A stretch of 64,000 nt of DNA from positions 483,625 through 547,624 of the forward strand of contig NZ_REFC01000014.1 in the NCBI RefSeq assembly GCF_003688405.1, written 5' to 3'. The position numbers and the translations under genes are program-made. Positions 38,392 through 47,319 of the stretch are shown piece after piece. Each line of letters begins with the position of its first letter. The first letter of the stretch is position 1. Source of the stretch: Ulvibacter antarcticus. GTDB taxonomy: Bacteria > Bacteroidota > Bacteroidia > Flavobacteriales > Flavobacteriaceae. Under the pieces are notes generated by a model. The model saw only the letters and a list, made by a program, of their open reading frames with translations, was not told where the DNA came from and ran no database searches.

Positions 38392-39159
38392 CTATAAATT
38401 ATTGAGTTCCTGGTACTCGAATTCTTCTGAAATTTCTTCAACATTGCCCAAATACTCCTTGCCTCTAAGGCGACGCACAGTATAAGCTTCCAATAAATCT
38501 TCAGACAGCGGTTTGATGTTTTTTACAATATTCTCGCGATCTGTATTACTTTCGAACGGCTTCAACCATTCCTCTTCACTTTCCGAAGTTAAAATCACTG
38601 GCATTCTAGGCTCTTTAAGTTTCGGATTGTTATGAATTTTAGCCATTAGTGGATTACCAACTGTCGTAACAATGGTAAAAGTATTTACTACTCCACCCGA
38701 ATTCGGATTTGTCCATTCACTCCATAATCCAGCAAGGACCATAGGTTTCTTATCTTTTCGACGGATGTAATACGGATAGACATTACCTTCAAAATGATGA
38801 TGTTCGTAAAATCCATCAACATAGACGACACAGCGATTATGCTCAGCTGCAGTCCGAAATGAAGGTTTTTCGAAAATAGTTTCGCCTCTTGCGTTCAAGG
38901 TGTTATTCCAAAGCTTTTTGAGTTGTTCCTCATCGTTAACCCAGTGTGGTACGAGACCCCAGGTCGCTACTTCGGGAAAATTGGGTGAGCGATTGGTGTA
39001 GATCAACATTTCCGGATGACTAAATCCTGAAGCATGATAAATAGGTAAATCTGTTAATGGCGCTAATTTTTCGATGATCTCTTCAATGGCCTGAAGGTCA
39101 TTTACACGACGGGCTTTATTCAATTGCGCTTCAAGGCTGGCTTTTATATCGTAGCACAT
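38392..39159 (-). CDS. SRAP/YedK (HMCES) family abasic-site protector
   Basis: A 255-residue cytoplasmic protein that covalently traps abasic sites in single-stranded DNA through its N-terminal cysteine, a family known for SOS response and genome protection. Seen: the initiator Met followed by Cys (MCYDIKASLE), the Asn in NTLNARGETIFEKPSFR, YVDGFYEHHHF with Glu, and the His in KIHNNPKLKEPRMPVIL. All catalytic positions are present. It is 12 bp after the GNAT stop, in the same tight run. Confidence 0.9.
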   Translation of the reverse strand: MCYDIKASLEAQLNKARRVNDLQAIEEIIEKLAPLTDLPIYHASGFSHPEMLIYTNRSPNFPEVATWGLVPHWVNDEEQLKKLWNNTLNARGETIFEKPSFRTAAEHNRCVVYVDGFYEHHHFEGNVYPYYIRRKDKKPMVLAGLWSEWTNPNSGGVVNTFTIVTTVGNPLMAKIHNNPKLKEPRMPVILTSESEEEWLKPFESNTDRENIVKNIKPLSEDLLEAYTVRRLRGKEYLGNVEEISEEFEYQELNNL

Positions 39160-39239
39160 CTAAATTTCAATATTTTACACTTGACAAAAATATGGTTTTA
39201 ATTAATCCTGAGTAATAAGATTTTTGAAATGATTTGGTA

Positions 39240-39797
39240 TTAAGTTGTAGCTATTTTATTTACAATTCTTACTATAGTATTCCAGTTTCGCGTGGTAATG
39301 TCTTTTCCATAGTGTTTTTCAAGAACTTCCATAGCTTTAGGTGTTTTATTGATGGAAAGATCTAATATGCTAATGATATTTCCGTTGCTGTTTTGAAGCA
39401 CTTTAAACGAACCATCCTGGCTTATCCATGGCAATTCTAATTCAATTTTCTTGTCTTCTTTTAGGAATGAAATATACAATCGTATGTCTTTTGTAACTTC
39501 AATATTTTTGAAAGGAGCTTCAACGAACGTCCTGTTAATTTCGTTGTAGGTTCTTGTTATCGTAGGAATAGCGAAGCCAAAGTGACTTTCTAGCTTCGAT
39601 GAAAGTTTTTGCTCGAGACTTTTTATAGGCTGTTCATCTGCTTCAAAAATAATATTGCCGGAGTTTAGAAGCGTAATGCAGTTTTCAAAGCCTAAGTTCT
39701 TTAGCACTTTTTTTAAATCGGCCATGGGTACTTTGTGATGCCCCCCAACATTTATCCCTCTTAAAAATGCGACATATTTTTCTTTATGTAATTTCAT
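39240..39797 (-). CDS. DUF1697-domain protein
   Basis: A 185-residue cytoplasmic protein of the DUF1697 family. Seen: the family N-terminus YVAFLRGINVGGHHKVPMADL and LGFENCITLLNSGNIIFEA, then RNWNTIVRI near the C-terminus. Length is normal. Function of the family is unknown. Separate from the SRAP gene by 80 bp. Confidence 0.85.
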   Translation of the reverse strand: MKLHKEKYVAFLRGINVGGHHKVPMADLKKVLKNLGFENCITLLNSGNIIFEADEQPIKSLEQKLSSKLESHFGFAIPTITRTYNEINRTFVEAPFKNIEVTKDIRLYISFLKEDKKIELELPWISQDGSFKVLQNSNGNIISILDLSINKTPKAMEVLEKHYGKDITTRNWNTIVRIVNKIATT

Positions 39798-39903
39798 ATC
39801 TTTTTAAATAATTAGTCGAAGGGCTTCTTTTTAAACTCTGTTGCTAAGGTGTCTATATAAGATGACATATTAAATTTTAAAGATTGTGGCTTTTCCGAAG
39901 CTA

Positions 39904-40446
39904 TTAGTCTGCCTTTGTGTAGGCTTCTTTTAGCCATAAAATAAGCTCTTTATCCAGCTGAGATGTTTCCGTTAATTGTACCCTATGAGTGCACATGGAT
40001 CCAAAAGGACCCGAATTTTCAAGACGATTGGTAATTGGTTTATCCTTTATTTTCAATCCTAGATCAATTCTGGTTTTGGTGGCAGGTTTAATTAAAGCGA
40101 ATTGTTTTTTGCGAATAATACTTACGCTTGTTTTCTTAGGAGTTATGGTTACATCAGCTCCAAATTTCTTCACAATTTTTAGCAGGTCTTCATAGATAGA
40201 AAATAACGATTCCTTCCCTTTATACTGATTCTGCACTAGGTCTTCGGGTGAATTGTTTTCTTCTTTTGATAAAGAAACAATCGTATTGGCAAAGCCGTGT
40301 GTTACTTTATGTTCTGATTTCAGAAAATTAACAGCTTCAGAATGTTTCGCGAAAGTCATTGTTTTTAAAACGGCTTTCCATTCTTTTAAGGACTTACCCG
40401 TTTTTTCGGGCATATTGTCAATCATTGTTTGGAGTGCTAGATCCAT
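39904..40446 (-). CDS. DUF4287 / DUF5655 protein
   Basis: A 180-residue cytoplasmic protein in two parts: an N-terminal helical DUF4287 domain (about 1-65; GKSLKEWKAVLK, VTHGFANTIV) and a C-terminal DUF5655 domain (about 80-178; ITPKKTSVSIIRKKQFALIKP and RIDLGLKI). Function unknown. Such domain pairs are frequent accessory genes in Bacteroidota. No promoter could be assigned. Confidence 0.82.
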   Translation of the reverse strand: MDLALQTMIDNMPEKTGKSLKEWKAVLKTMTFAKHSEAVNFLKSEHKVTHGFANTIVSLSKEENNSPEDLVQNQYKGKESLFSIYEDLLKIVKKFGADVTITPKKTSVSIIRKKQFALIKPATKTRIDLGLKIKDKPITNRLENSGPFGSMCTHRVQLTETSQLDKELILWLKEAYTKAD

Positions 40447-40506
40447 AATATTGGGTGTTTAGTTTTAATAATCTATGCTTCGGAAGTCATTTAAACACAA
40501 CCACGA

Positions 40507-40878
40507 CTAAACGTGTTGATCGAACAAAATAGTATTACCATCTGGATCCTGTAAAACCATACTCGCGGGACCATTACTCTTTTCGTCAGCTTCTGTTTGA
40601 AGTTTGATTCCATTAGTTTTTAAATGAGCTTGAATTTTTCGAACATCATCAAAATGTTCAAGCTTTGAAGCATTTGCATCCCATCCCGGATTAAAAGTCA
40701 TAATATTGTTTTCGAACATTCCTTGAAACAAGCCTACGATGGTCTCCTCATTCTTCATTATTAAATAGTTCTTGTCCATATCACCGGCAAAGACAGTAAA
40801 ACCTAGAATTTCGTAGAATTCTTTTGATTGTTTAAGATCTTTTACATTCAAGCTGATGGAAAATACTCCTAGTTTCAT
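40507..40878 (-). CDS. VOC-family (glyoxalase/bleomycin resistance-like) protein
   Basis: A 123-residue vicinal-oxygen-chelate protein. Seen: the two beta-alpha-beta-beta modules with SLNVKDLKQSKEFYEILGF at the start and GPASMVLQDPDGNTILFDQH at the end, the standard VOC signature. Ligand unknown; stand-alone VOC genes often serve in detoxification. Confidence 0.88.
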   Translation of the reverse strand: MKLGVFSISLNVKDLKQSKEFYEILGFTVFAGDMDKNYLIMKNEETIVGLFQGMFENNIMTFNPGWDANASKLEHFDDVRKIQAHLKTNGIKLQTEADEKSNGPASMVLQDPDGNTILFDQHV

Positions 40879-40908
40879 AATATCTAATTATTTGTTAGTA
40901 GTTTGCTT

Positions 40909-41793
40909 TTAAGCATTTATTGAGGATGTAGTTTCTTTTCTTTTTCCTAATTGCCACATTAAAATGCCTCCTGTAGTAAACATCCATATGGCATAAGCAC
41001 CCGTTGGAATTCCCATTTCAATGTTATTCAAAATTGTTGTGGCAATGACAAAAGCAAGGGTTCCGTTTTGTATTCCGCTCTCGACGCTAATTGATATAGC
41101 GTTTTTTAGATTCAGTTTAAACAATCTGGCCGTTAAATAACCTGCACCCATGGTGAGGATATTTAGTAACAATGTTACTATTCCAACTCTTTCCATTGCA
41201 TCACCAAGCATGTGGAAATTTGCTGCAATAACTGCAATGAAAACTAATATGAAAATGACGGTTGATGCAATTCGCATTGGTTTTTCCATTCTAATAGCGA
41301 AATTTGATTTGTATTTTCGAATAAACATTCCGATGGAAATAGGAATCACAGTGATCACCATTATTTGTAAAATAGTATCCATTATGGGTAATTTTATGAT
41401 TACATCTGTACCAGTTCCGAAGTACTCCAAAGCATACGATAAAATAAAAGGTATTGTTATAATGCTAGCAAAACTGGCAATTGCAGTTAAGGTTACCGAC
41501 AATGCGATGTTTCCTTTACAAACCTGTGTAATTAAATTGCTCGTAGGTCCTCCGGGACAAGCTGCCAGAATCATTACGCCAACCGCCATTATTGGATCCA
41601 AATTAAAGGCAACAGCTAAAGAGAAAGCGATGATGGGTAACAACAGCAATTGATTCACAAGGCCAATAAAGATAGCTTTGGGAAATTTAAAAATTCGTGT
41701 AAAATCGGCTGGAATTAAGGTCATTCCCATTCCCAGCATGATAATAGCAAGAGACAATGGTAAGAACACTTTTGTCAATAGCGTTACTATCAT
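40909..41793 (-). CDS. Bile acid:sodium symporter (BASS)-family transporter
   Basis: A 294-residue inner-membrane transporter with nine to ten hydrophobic helices. Seen: MGMTLIPADFTRIFKFPKA near the start and ACPGGPTSNLITQVCKGN (about residue 90), the crossing-helix signature of the family, then ESGIQNGTLAFVIATTIL. In bacteria these carry organic anions such as keto acids. Substrate unknown. It precedes the VOC gene by about 30 bp in transcription order. Confidence 0.87.
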   Translation of the reverse strand: MIVTLLTKVFLPLSLAIIMLGMGMTLIPADFTRIFKFPKAIFIGLVNQLLLLPIIAFSLAVAFNLDPIMAVGVMILAACPGGPTSNLITQVCKGNIALSVTLTAIASFASIITIPFILSYALEYFGTGTDVIIKLPIMDTILQIMVITVIPISIGMFIRKYKSNFAIRMEKPMRIASTVIFILVFIAVIAANFHMLGDAMERVGIVTLLLNILTMGAGYLTARLFKLNLKNAISISVESGIQNGTLAFVIATTILNNIEMGIPTGAYAIWMFTTGGILMWQLGKRKETTSSINA

Positions 41794-41938
41794 ATTTTGA
41801 TTGGTTTTTTAAGTTGAAACTTAATTGGTCTTTTACAAGATAGTCAATAAATAATGAGATTTCCAATGATCAATTTAAACAAGATTGAAGAATAACGTTT
41901 GACTTTTAAAGTGGAAGCTAAAATATTTATAAAAGAAA

Positions 41939-42358
41939 TTATGCTCCTAAAAGCGGTAAGTGCTTTATTTTATGGTAGGTCAAAGCCATTTTGATACAAT
42001 GTTCTAATTCTGCTCTAGGCAATTCGTCATCCATTTTAAATAGTAAGGCTCTTTTTCCTTCGAATTGGAAGACGTCTTTATAAATTATTCTGAAACTAGG
42101 AATTAAACTAGTATTGCAATTGAAATACATAGCAAACTGATTTGGAGACTTTTCTTTCCAGTCGATTCGAATGGTGCTACCATTTTTTGTTTTATAGCTT
42201 GGTTCACCCCATTTTAATGTTTCCTCTAATTTTTGAAGCCCATATACTTCAGAAGCTATGCTTAGAATTATCTCTCTTAATTGTAATAATTTATGTCGTA
42301 CAATCTCTGGATAGTTATTGAATACTTCTTTTACTTCATGACCACTTTGTAATTCCAT
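41939..42358 (-). CDS. DUF1801-domain protein
   Basis: A 139-residue cytoplasmic protein of the DUF1801/YdhG-like fold. Seen: the characteristic EETLKWGEPSYKTKNGSTIRIDW and FAMYFNCNTSLI. Some DUF1801 proteins are iron-chaperone-like, but the role is not settled. A second member of the same superfamily is at 45850. Confidence 0.82.
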   Translation of the reverse strand: MELQSGHEVKEVFNNYPEIVRHKLLQLREIILSIASEVYGLQKLEETLKWGEPSYKTKNGSTIRIDWKEKSPNQFAMYFNCNTSLIPSFRIIYKDVFQFEGKRALLFKMDDELPRAELEHCIKMALTYHKIKHLPLLGA

Positions 42359-42398
42359 TCATTTTATTTGAAGGGTTATTCTGAAAATCGATATACGT

Positions 42399-42442
42399 AT
42401 TAAAAATCGCGATATTTTTAATTTGGCGTAGTACAAACTACG
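42399..42442. other. Two adjacent hairpins between DUF1801 and DUF4256
   Basis: ATTAAAAAT / ATTTTTAAT (9-bp stem, loop CGCGAT, 42399-42422) and CGTAGT / ACTACG (6-bp stem, loop ACAA, 42427-42442). They may terminate the DUF4256 transcript or regulate the next gene; no clear T-run follows the second stem on the minus strand. Confidence 0.4.
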
Positions 42443-42486
42443 AAGAATAGCTTAACATTTCATTTCATCACCAGCATCTTATTAAT

Positions 42487-43038
42487 CTATATTCTTAACA
42501 TGCCTCTAAATCCTCTAGCGGCATAATATGATTCAGCTCCGTTATGATATACGAATACTTGGTCGAATCTAAAATCGGCAAAAATGGCTCCACCGAGTTC
42601 TCTAATTTCAGTCGGTGTCTTTAACCAACTAGACGTTTTAGTGTCGAATTTTCCGAGTTTCTGCAAAGATTTATATTGAGCTTCAGTCAAGATTTCAATC
42701 CCCATTGTGTTCGCCATATCAATAGCATTATTTTTAGGTTTATTTGTTTTTCTCGATTCTAACGCTTCTCGATCATAGCAGATGCTTCTTCGACCTATAG
42801 GGCTTTCAGAAACACAATCGTAAAAGATAAATTCTTCCGTTTTTTGATCGTAATCAACGACATCTGGTTCACCTCCAGTTCTTTCCATTTCAAGGAGTGA
42901 CCATAAACTTTGAGAATTGGCTTTGAGTCTGGTTTCAAGTTTTTTCCATTCAAGCCCTTTATGGCGATCCATATTATTATTAAAACGGACTTTTAAAACT
43001 TGGATAAATTCTTCTTCTTGATTTTTAGACAATCTCAT
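42487..43038 (-). CDS. DUF4256-domain protein
   Basis: About 183 residues from the ATG at 43038; an upstream in-frame ATG at 43122 overlaps the preceding gene by 4 bp and adds a less conserved-looking leader. Seen: the family blocks TGGEPDVVDYDQKTEEFIF, DCVSESPIGRRSICYDREAL and GGAIFADFRFDQVFVYHNGA. Function unknown. If the upstream start is used, it is translationally coupled to the cysteine-cluster gene. Confidence 0.82.
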   Translation of the reverse strand: MRLSKNQEEEFIQVLKVRFNNNMDRHKGLEWKKLETRLKANSQSLWSLLEMERTGGEPDVVDYDQKTEEFIFYDCVSESPIGRRSICYDREALESRKTNKPKNNAIDMANTMGIEILTEAQYKSLQKLGKFDTKTSSWLKTPTEIRELGGAIFADFRFDQVFVYHNGAESYYAARGFRGMLRI

Positions 43039-43118
43039 TTGAACATTTTTTATAATGTATTGTTTATTGTTGAGTGCATATTCGTTCCAACATCTACTTA
43101 AAGAATACTTCTTAATTT

Positions 43119-43622
43119 TCAATATAACGAGACTCCAAAATTCTGTGAAATCAGAATATTTAGTTGATCGATGTCAGACATTAATTCTAGATGGTTTTGT
43201 GTAATTAATGAATCAGTCTTCATTTTTTGCAACAACTTTTTTAATTCAACCATTTTAAAGGAAAATGATTCGGATTTCAGTGGAAATGGTAGTATTGCAA
43301 GCTTTTTTTCTAAGGCTATCTTTTTTTGTTTAACCATATTGATTATTTCAATAGCCGAATCAAAATCCATTTTTTTTTGTTCCACAGATTTTAAAAGTCC
43401 GCACTCAAAACTAGCGCATTGTTTAGGTCTTTTTAAATATATACTACAACCATCACAATAGTTTTTACAAGGTTGAAGAAAAAACCCATTACCATTTGCA
43501 TCCTCTATATCCATTAATTCTCTTATTACAGGCAACTCTTTACTTTCAAGCTCTACATAGCCTATCAAGGTTCCGTCACAGCAGAACCCACAAGACAAAC
43601 AAATATTTGATGCATCATTCAT
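43119..43622 (-). CDS. YkgJ-like cysteine-cluster protein
   Basis: A 167-residue cytoplasmic protein with a Cys-rich N-terminus: CLSCGFCCDGT (about 8-18) followed by CKNYCDGCSIYLKRPKQCASF and ECGLL (about 53-77). This eight-or-more-Cys pattern is that of the CxxCxxCC zinc/iron cluster family. The C-terminal half is helical. Metal and function are unknown. The first copy of the long repeat family, decayed, lies just upstream in transcription order. Confidence 0.8.
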   Translation of the reverse strand: MNDASNICLSCGFCCDGTLIGYVELESKELPVIRELMDIEDANGNGFFLQPCKNYCDGCSIYLKRPKQCASFECGLLKSVEQKKMDFDSAIEIINMVKQKKIALEKKLAILPFPLKSESFSFKMVELKKLLQKMKTDSLITQNHLELMSDIDQLNILISQNFGVSLY

Positions 43623-43641
43623 GTTTTTTGGTTTTGATTTG

Positions 43642-43859
43642 TGACATATGGTTTAGCGTGTGATTGCTATCAGTAAGCTAAGTTTGTAACAGCGACTTTT
43701 ATTCAATTCTCATCGAACTAAAATTTCTCCGGAATCACGGGATGTTGGGTAAAGCTAACTTAAACGTATTAATCCGAGCACCAATTTAGTTAATAATTCT
43801 TTGGGAATATAATTCGAGTAGGTGAGAAACCATAATGACTAATATGAGGAGGTATTGCG
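43642..43859 (-). repeat. Cassette-boundary repeat, copy 1 (decayed)
   Basis: A degenerate copy filling the gap between the cysteine-cluster gene and the COG4705-like gene. Recognisable blocks include ATCCGAGCACCAATTTAGTTA (near 43771-43790) and CATAATGACT near the right end, as in the copy at 49834. Strand is given by gene direction. Confidence 0.6.
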
Positions 43860-43861
43860 TA

Positions 43862-44608
43862 TTATTCCACAATTTTCTTGTTCAATGTCCTATGAGAAAT
43901 TATGATCAATATCGTCATAAGTACGATTGAAATTATTGAAGAATTTAATGTTCCTAAATCCAAACCACCTTTTGCTATTGGTTTGGTTAAAAAATCTCCA
44001 AATGTTGCACCAAATGGTCTAGTAAAGATAAATGCTATCCAAAATAATATGATATGATTTATTTTAGTCAGATAATGTAATAATACAACAATCATTATAA
44101 TTCCAGCAGTTACCATTGCTCCATTTAAATAGCTGAATCCAACTACGTCACTCAAATAATCTCCGAATGCCGTTCCCAAACTATTTGAGAATAATATGGC
44201 AATCCAATAATAAATTTCTTTGTTTCTATTTAAGATTGGAAAGACACTCAACGACTTGAACTTTTTATACCAAAGTAATAGAGTCATAATCAGGCAGGAG
44301 AACAGTATTAGACTTCCCCAAGTATATCCTAAATTCAGACTTCTATCCATAAAATCGGAAATTTCGGTGCCAAGTGTAGTCGTTGCAATTATGACTAGCC
44401 AATAGAAAACTGGTATATATTTTTTGGCAACTAATTGTTTGAAAAGAACAATTAAAAAGAAAATCAGAGTTATAATTATTCCTGTTAAGTAACCAAGATT
44501 TAGTGTCATTGACAAATAATCTCCTAAGGTCTCGCCAAGGGTTGTTGCAACAATTTTCATTAACCAAAAGATTAATGTTATTTCGGCAACCTTATTCAGC
44601 TTATCCAT
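43862..44608 (-). CDS. COG4705-like membrane protein with four repeats
   Basis: A 248-residue inner-membrane protein with eight hydrophobic helices. It consists of four internal two-helix units, each with a related motif: TTLGETLGDYL, TTLGTEISDFM, NSLGTAFGDYL and RPFGATFGDFL. This layout fits the uncharacterised COG4705 membrane proteins. Gly/Asp-rich helix motifs in four-fold repetition suggest an internally symmetric channel or transporter, which is inference. The start is 2-3 bp beyond copy 1 of the repeat at the 3' side. Confidence 0.8.
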   Translation of the reverse strand: MDKLNKVAEITLIFWLMKIVATTLGETLGDYLSMTLNLGYLTGIIITLIFFLIVLFKQLVAKKYIPVFYWLVIIATTTLGTEISDFMDRSLNLGYTWGSLILFSCLIMTLLLWYKKFKSLSVFPILNRNKEIYYWIAILFSNSLGTAFGDYLSDVVGFSYLNGAMVTAGIIMIVVLLHYLTKINHIILFWIAFIFTRPFGATFGDFLTKPIAKGGLDLGTLNSSIISIVLMTILIIISHRTLNKKIVE

Positions 44609-44831
44609 AGTGCTTGCGATTAAGTTTAAATATCAACCATCTAAACTTCAAAAGTTTAAACAAATTGTGGCTAAAAGTGTTAAGTGTTGCTTCGATTAGT
44701 TTTAGTTCATTATTCACTACCGAATTCAGATTAACTAAAGTTACAAACAACTTAGAAAGGTAAGCGAATTCGACTTTAACAGTAACTAAGATAAGCTAAT
44801 TAATTAGACTGAAAATGTAATAGCTAAAAGC

Positions 44832-45704
44832 CTAGGAAATAGGCAATTTACTCTGCTGTAGCTTGTTTCTAACTATTTTATTCTCTTTTATAGATAATCT
44901 TAAAAATACAATACACAATAGAAGTAGCAAAAATATAGATAAAATAGAATCCTCTATCCCATATATGCTTCCTGTGATTAACTCCGGGCCATTAAACTCG
45001 GCACTAAATATAGTTCCCACATCTTGAATTCCAGATAAATTAGATCCATAAAAGGGTTGTGCAAAATTCCAACCCAAATGAAATGCAAATGGCAGCCAAA
45101 TTCTTTTTGTGTACGTATACATTATCCCGTGAGCAAAACCAAATAGAAGACCTAATAGTACTGATAATAGTGTCACATTATCATTAAAGATATGTGGTAA
45201 TTCAAACAAAATTGAAATAATAATAAGTACAATATAAGTACCAATCCAATTTTCTAAAATCCTATATAAAATAGCTCTAAACAGAATTTCTTCAATTAAA
45301 GCAGCAATAACTAAAAAAGAAAAAGGGGCTAGAAAGTAAGAAAATCCTGCGAATTCGATGATTTTATAATAGCCTAGTAGATATAAAATTAAAATCACAA
45401 AGGATAAAATAGAAAAGCCTAAAAGGAAACCACCAGTTAATACTTTTAATATATTTTTCTTAGATAGTTCAAAAATTTGCCTTTTCTCGTAGAATTTAAA
45501 GAGATAGTAATAGGTAGCCAATAATACTGCAACAGATGTGTAATTTATGAAAGTATCTGCTAATGGATTGGAATCAATTAATAAGTAAAATATGGGCTTG
45601 GATATGAAATTCTGAAAACCAATAAGTACCAATAAGCAAATTCCAATTCCTAATATAATTTTTGTCAGTGGAAACTCGATTACCCTTTTTAAAGTTTTAT
45701 TCAT
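44832..45704 (-). CDS. CPBP-family intramembrane metalloprotease
   Basis: A 290-residue multi-spanning protein of the CAAX-protease/bacteriocin-processing (Abi) family. Seen: the active-site motifs EEILFRAILYRILE (EExxxR, about 152), FGFAHGIMYTY (about 190) and FAFHLGWNFAQP (about 208). All four conserved residues are present, so it is probably active. Targets unknown; some relatives act in bacteriocin immunity. The flanking gap 44609-44831 shows only faint similarity to the repeat. Confidence 0.87.
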   Translation of the reverse strand: MNKTLKRVIEFPLTKIILGIGICLLVLIGFQNFISKPIFYLLIDSNPLADTFINYTSVAVLLATYYYLFKFYEKRQIFELSKKNILKVLTGGFLLGFSILSFVILILYLLGYYKIIEFAGFSYFLAPFSFLVIAALIEEILFRAILYRILENWIGTYIVLIIISILFELPHIFNDNVTLLSVLLGLLFGFAHGIMYTYTKRIWLPFAFHLGWNFAQPFYGSNLSGIQDVGTIFSAEFNGPELITGSIYGIEDSILSIFLLLLLCIVFLRLSIKENKIVRNKLQQSKLPIS

Positions 45705-45765
45705 AAATGGTGATTATATGTTTAATCCGTTTACTTTTCACCTTAATTAAATCAAGTTTGGCTTA

Positions 45766-45853
45766 ACGATTATTCCGATGAATTGTGTTTTGATTAAAAG
45801 TAGTAAATACAATTCACTTTTCTATTAAGCCTTGTTTGCATACACTTAGCTAT
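45766..45853 (-). repeat. Cassette-boundary repeat, copy 2 (right half only)
   Basis: GATTATTCCGATGAATTGTG and TTTTGATTAAAAGTAG, then ATTAAGCCTTGTTTGCATA, match the right half of the copies at 62195, 63073 and 63716. The left half is missing, indicating a deletion in the 145-bp gap between the CPBP and DUF1801 genes. Confidence 0.7.
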
Positions 45854-46320
45854 TTACTCGCTTTTCTTTTTGGCCTTATTTTCTTTTCAGAAATTGACAT
45901 TACAATGCTCTTGGGTTGAACATTATTATCGGTTAAATCAATATTTAGTTTTTCTGAAATTCCGACGGCCTCCCAAATCAAATTTTTAATTTTTTCCTTT
46001 GGAAATGTTTTTAGATCCCTTACAGAAATATGTCTTATTAGTTTTCCTTTTCCTTCTAGCTTAAGGTCCTTTCCTGTCAATTCTGCACCACGATTAAATC
46101 CGAAGTTTACATGTTTCGAATAAACAGCGATATGACAAAAGGCATCTTTGAGTTTTTCAGATTTCGAATAGGCCATGGCAACTGCGTTATAATTGTCCCA
46201 AATTAACTCATTGGCTTGTGGCACTAAATCAGTAATAAAATTCCTCAATTCTAATGACAAATTTTGAATTTCTTCGTCATAAGGTTCTAGGAATTTTTTA
46301 AGCTTTGAGTTGGGTTTCAT
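45850..46320 (-). CDS. DUF1801-like protein
   Basis: A 156-residue cytoplasmic protein of the DUF1801/YdhG-like superfamily. Seen: LVPQANELIWDNYNAVAMAY and SKHVNFGFNRGAEL, then LIRHISVRDLKTF and a basic C-terminal tail (KKIRPKRKASK). It follows the VOC gene by 31 bp with no repeat between, so these two genes may travel as one unit. Function unknown. Confidence 0.78.
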   Translation of the reverse strand: MKPNSKLKKFLEPYDEEIQNLSLELRNFITDLVPQANELIWDNYNAVAMAYSKSEKLKDAFCHIAVYSKHVNFGFNRGAELTGKDLKLEGKGKLIRHISVRDLKTFPKEKIKNLIWEAVGISEKLNIDLTDNNVQPKSIVMSISEKKIRPKRKASK

Positions 46321-46351
46321 CTTGGTTTTTTAGGAATTTCAATTATTAATT

Positions 46352-46708
46352 TTAAATACTTTGTCCAAATGTCAATAGGTTATTATCTGGGTCGAGTATG
46401 GAAAATTCCATTTGCTTCCAGGGTTTAACTTCCAATTTCCCATTTGGATGAATAGTTGTTTTATTATCTAATAATGTTTGGTAAAAATTATCTATGTTGT
46501 CAAGTCTAATATAAACTTGGCCATAATTATCTTTTGGTTCAATTTCTTTAAATTCAAAGAAGTGAATTTGAATTTTGTCTTTTTCTAGCATCAGATAACC
46601 ATCAAAGTCCTTTACTCCAAATTCTTTAAATCCCAACTTTTTGACGTAGAATTCTCTCGTAACATTTTTGTCACGCATTGGTAATTTCGGATTAATATCT
46701 GTTAACAT
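46352..46708 (-). CDS. VOC-family protein (bleomycin resistance-like)
   Basis: A 118-residue vicinal-oxygen-chelate protein. Seen: PKLPMRDKNVTREFYVKKLG at the start, YLMLEKDKIQIHFFEF, QVYIRLDNID and MEFSILDPDNNLLTFGQ, typical of BLMA-type binding proteins. It probably sequesters or modifies a small toxic compound; ligand unknown. Confidence 0.87.
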   Translation of the reverse strand: MLTDINPKLPMRDKNVTREFYVKKLGFKEFGVKDFDGYLMLEKDKIQIHFFEFKEIEPKDNYGQVYIRLDNIDNFYQTLLDNKTTIHPNGKLEVKPWKQMEFSILDPDNNLLTFGQSI

Positions 46709-46945
46709 AATTAAACTAATAGCTTTTGTAAATTAATACTTTTCTTGTGTTTAAAATCAGTTTAATTTGTCTGATTTTGTTCTCTCAATATTAATGAATG
46801 TACTTTCCATTTCTTTGAATTCACAAATTGTAAGCTTTCGGTCAATCTTGCTGAGATCTTTTTTTGTAAAGAACATATATTAATCGTCGTTCAGCTTTGA
46901 GGTTATCCTTTTTGTTAATTCATATTAATCAATTTCTCCAGCGAT

Positions 46946-47185
46946 TTAATATTTTCTTTTATATTTTAAGAGTGAGATTAGAGATACAATTGCCCATATT
47001 CCCTCTAGAATTATGAAAGGGAGATATTCCATTAGTATTGAAGCAAGACAAGCCATACTAGCTCCAATTAAATTCAGTACAATAAAAGTTAAATCATCTG
47101 TCTTTAATTTTCCTGCAATATTTAATAAGTAAGCAAGAAGTATTTGAAAAACCCCGACAAATCCAATCCAATCTATGGTATTCAT
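46946..47185 (-). CDS. CBU_0592-like two- to three-helix membrane protein
   Basis: A 79-residue membrane protein with about three hydrophobic segments (8-26, 33-50, 54-73). The layout and IDWIGFVGVFQILLAYLLNI plus LNLIGASMACLASIL match the small CBU_0592 family. Function unknown. The 47186-47319 gap has faint remains of the repeat (ATTAGCGTTATAC). Confidence 0.72.
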   Translation of the reverse strand: MNTIDWIGFVGVFQILLAYLLNIAGKLKTDDLTFIVLNLIGASMACLASILMEYLPFIILEGIWAIVSLISLLKYKRKY

Positions 47186-47319
47186 TATTTATTTTAAACT
47201 TAAAAAGTTAGTTTCATCGTCTTATTCCCAATTAAAAGTAATTGATAATTTATAAGAATTTCCTTATTTAAAGTCTAATTATACATTAGCGTTATACGAG
47301 TTTGTGCCTCATTGAATCT

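Noticed and set aside
44690..44820. Possible further repeat copy between the COG4705-like and CPBP genes
   Set aside because: Only a short resemblance (CTTAGAAAGGTAAGCGAATT) was seen; too weak to call a copy without alignment.
46757..46876. 39-codon minus-strand ORF (starts MFFTKKDLSKI)
   Set aside because: Too short, no family and no upstream signal; it may be a gene remnant in the 237-bp gap, but I cannot support it.
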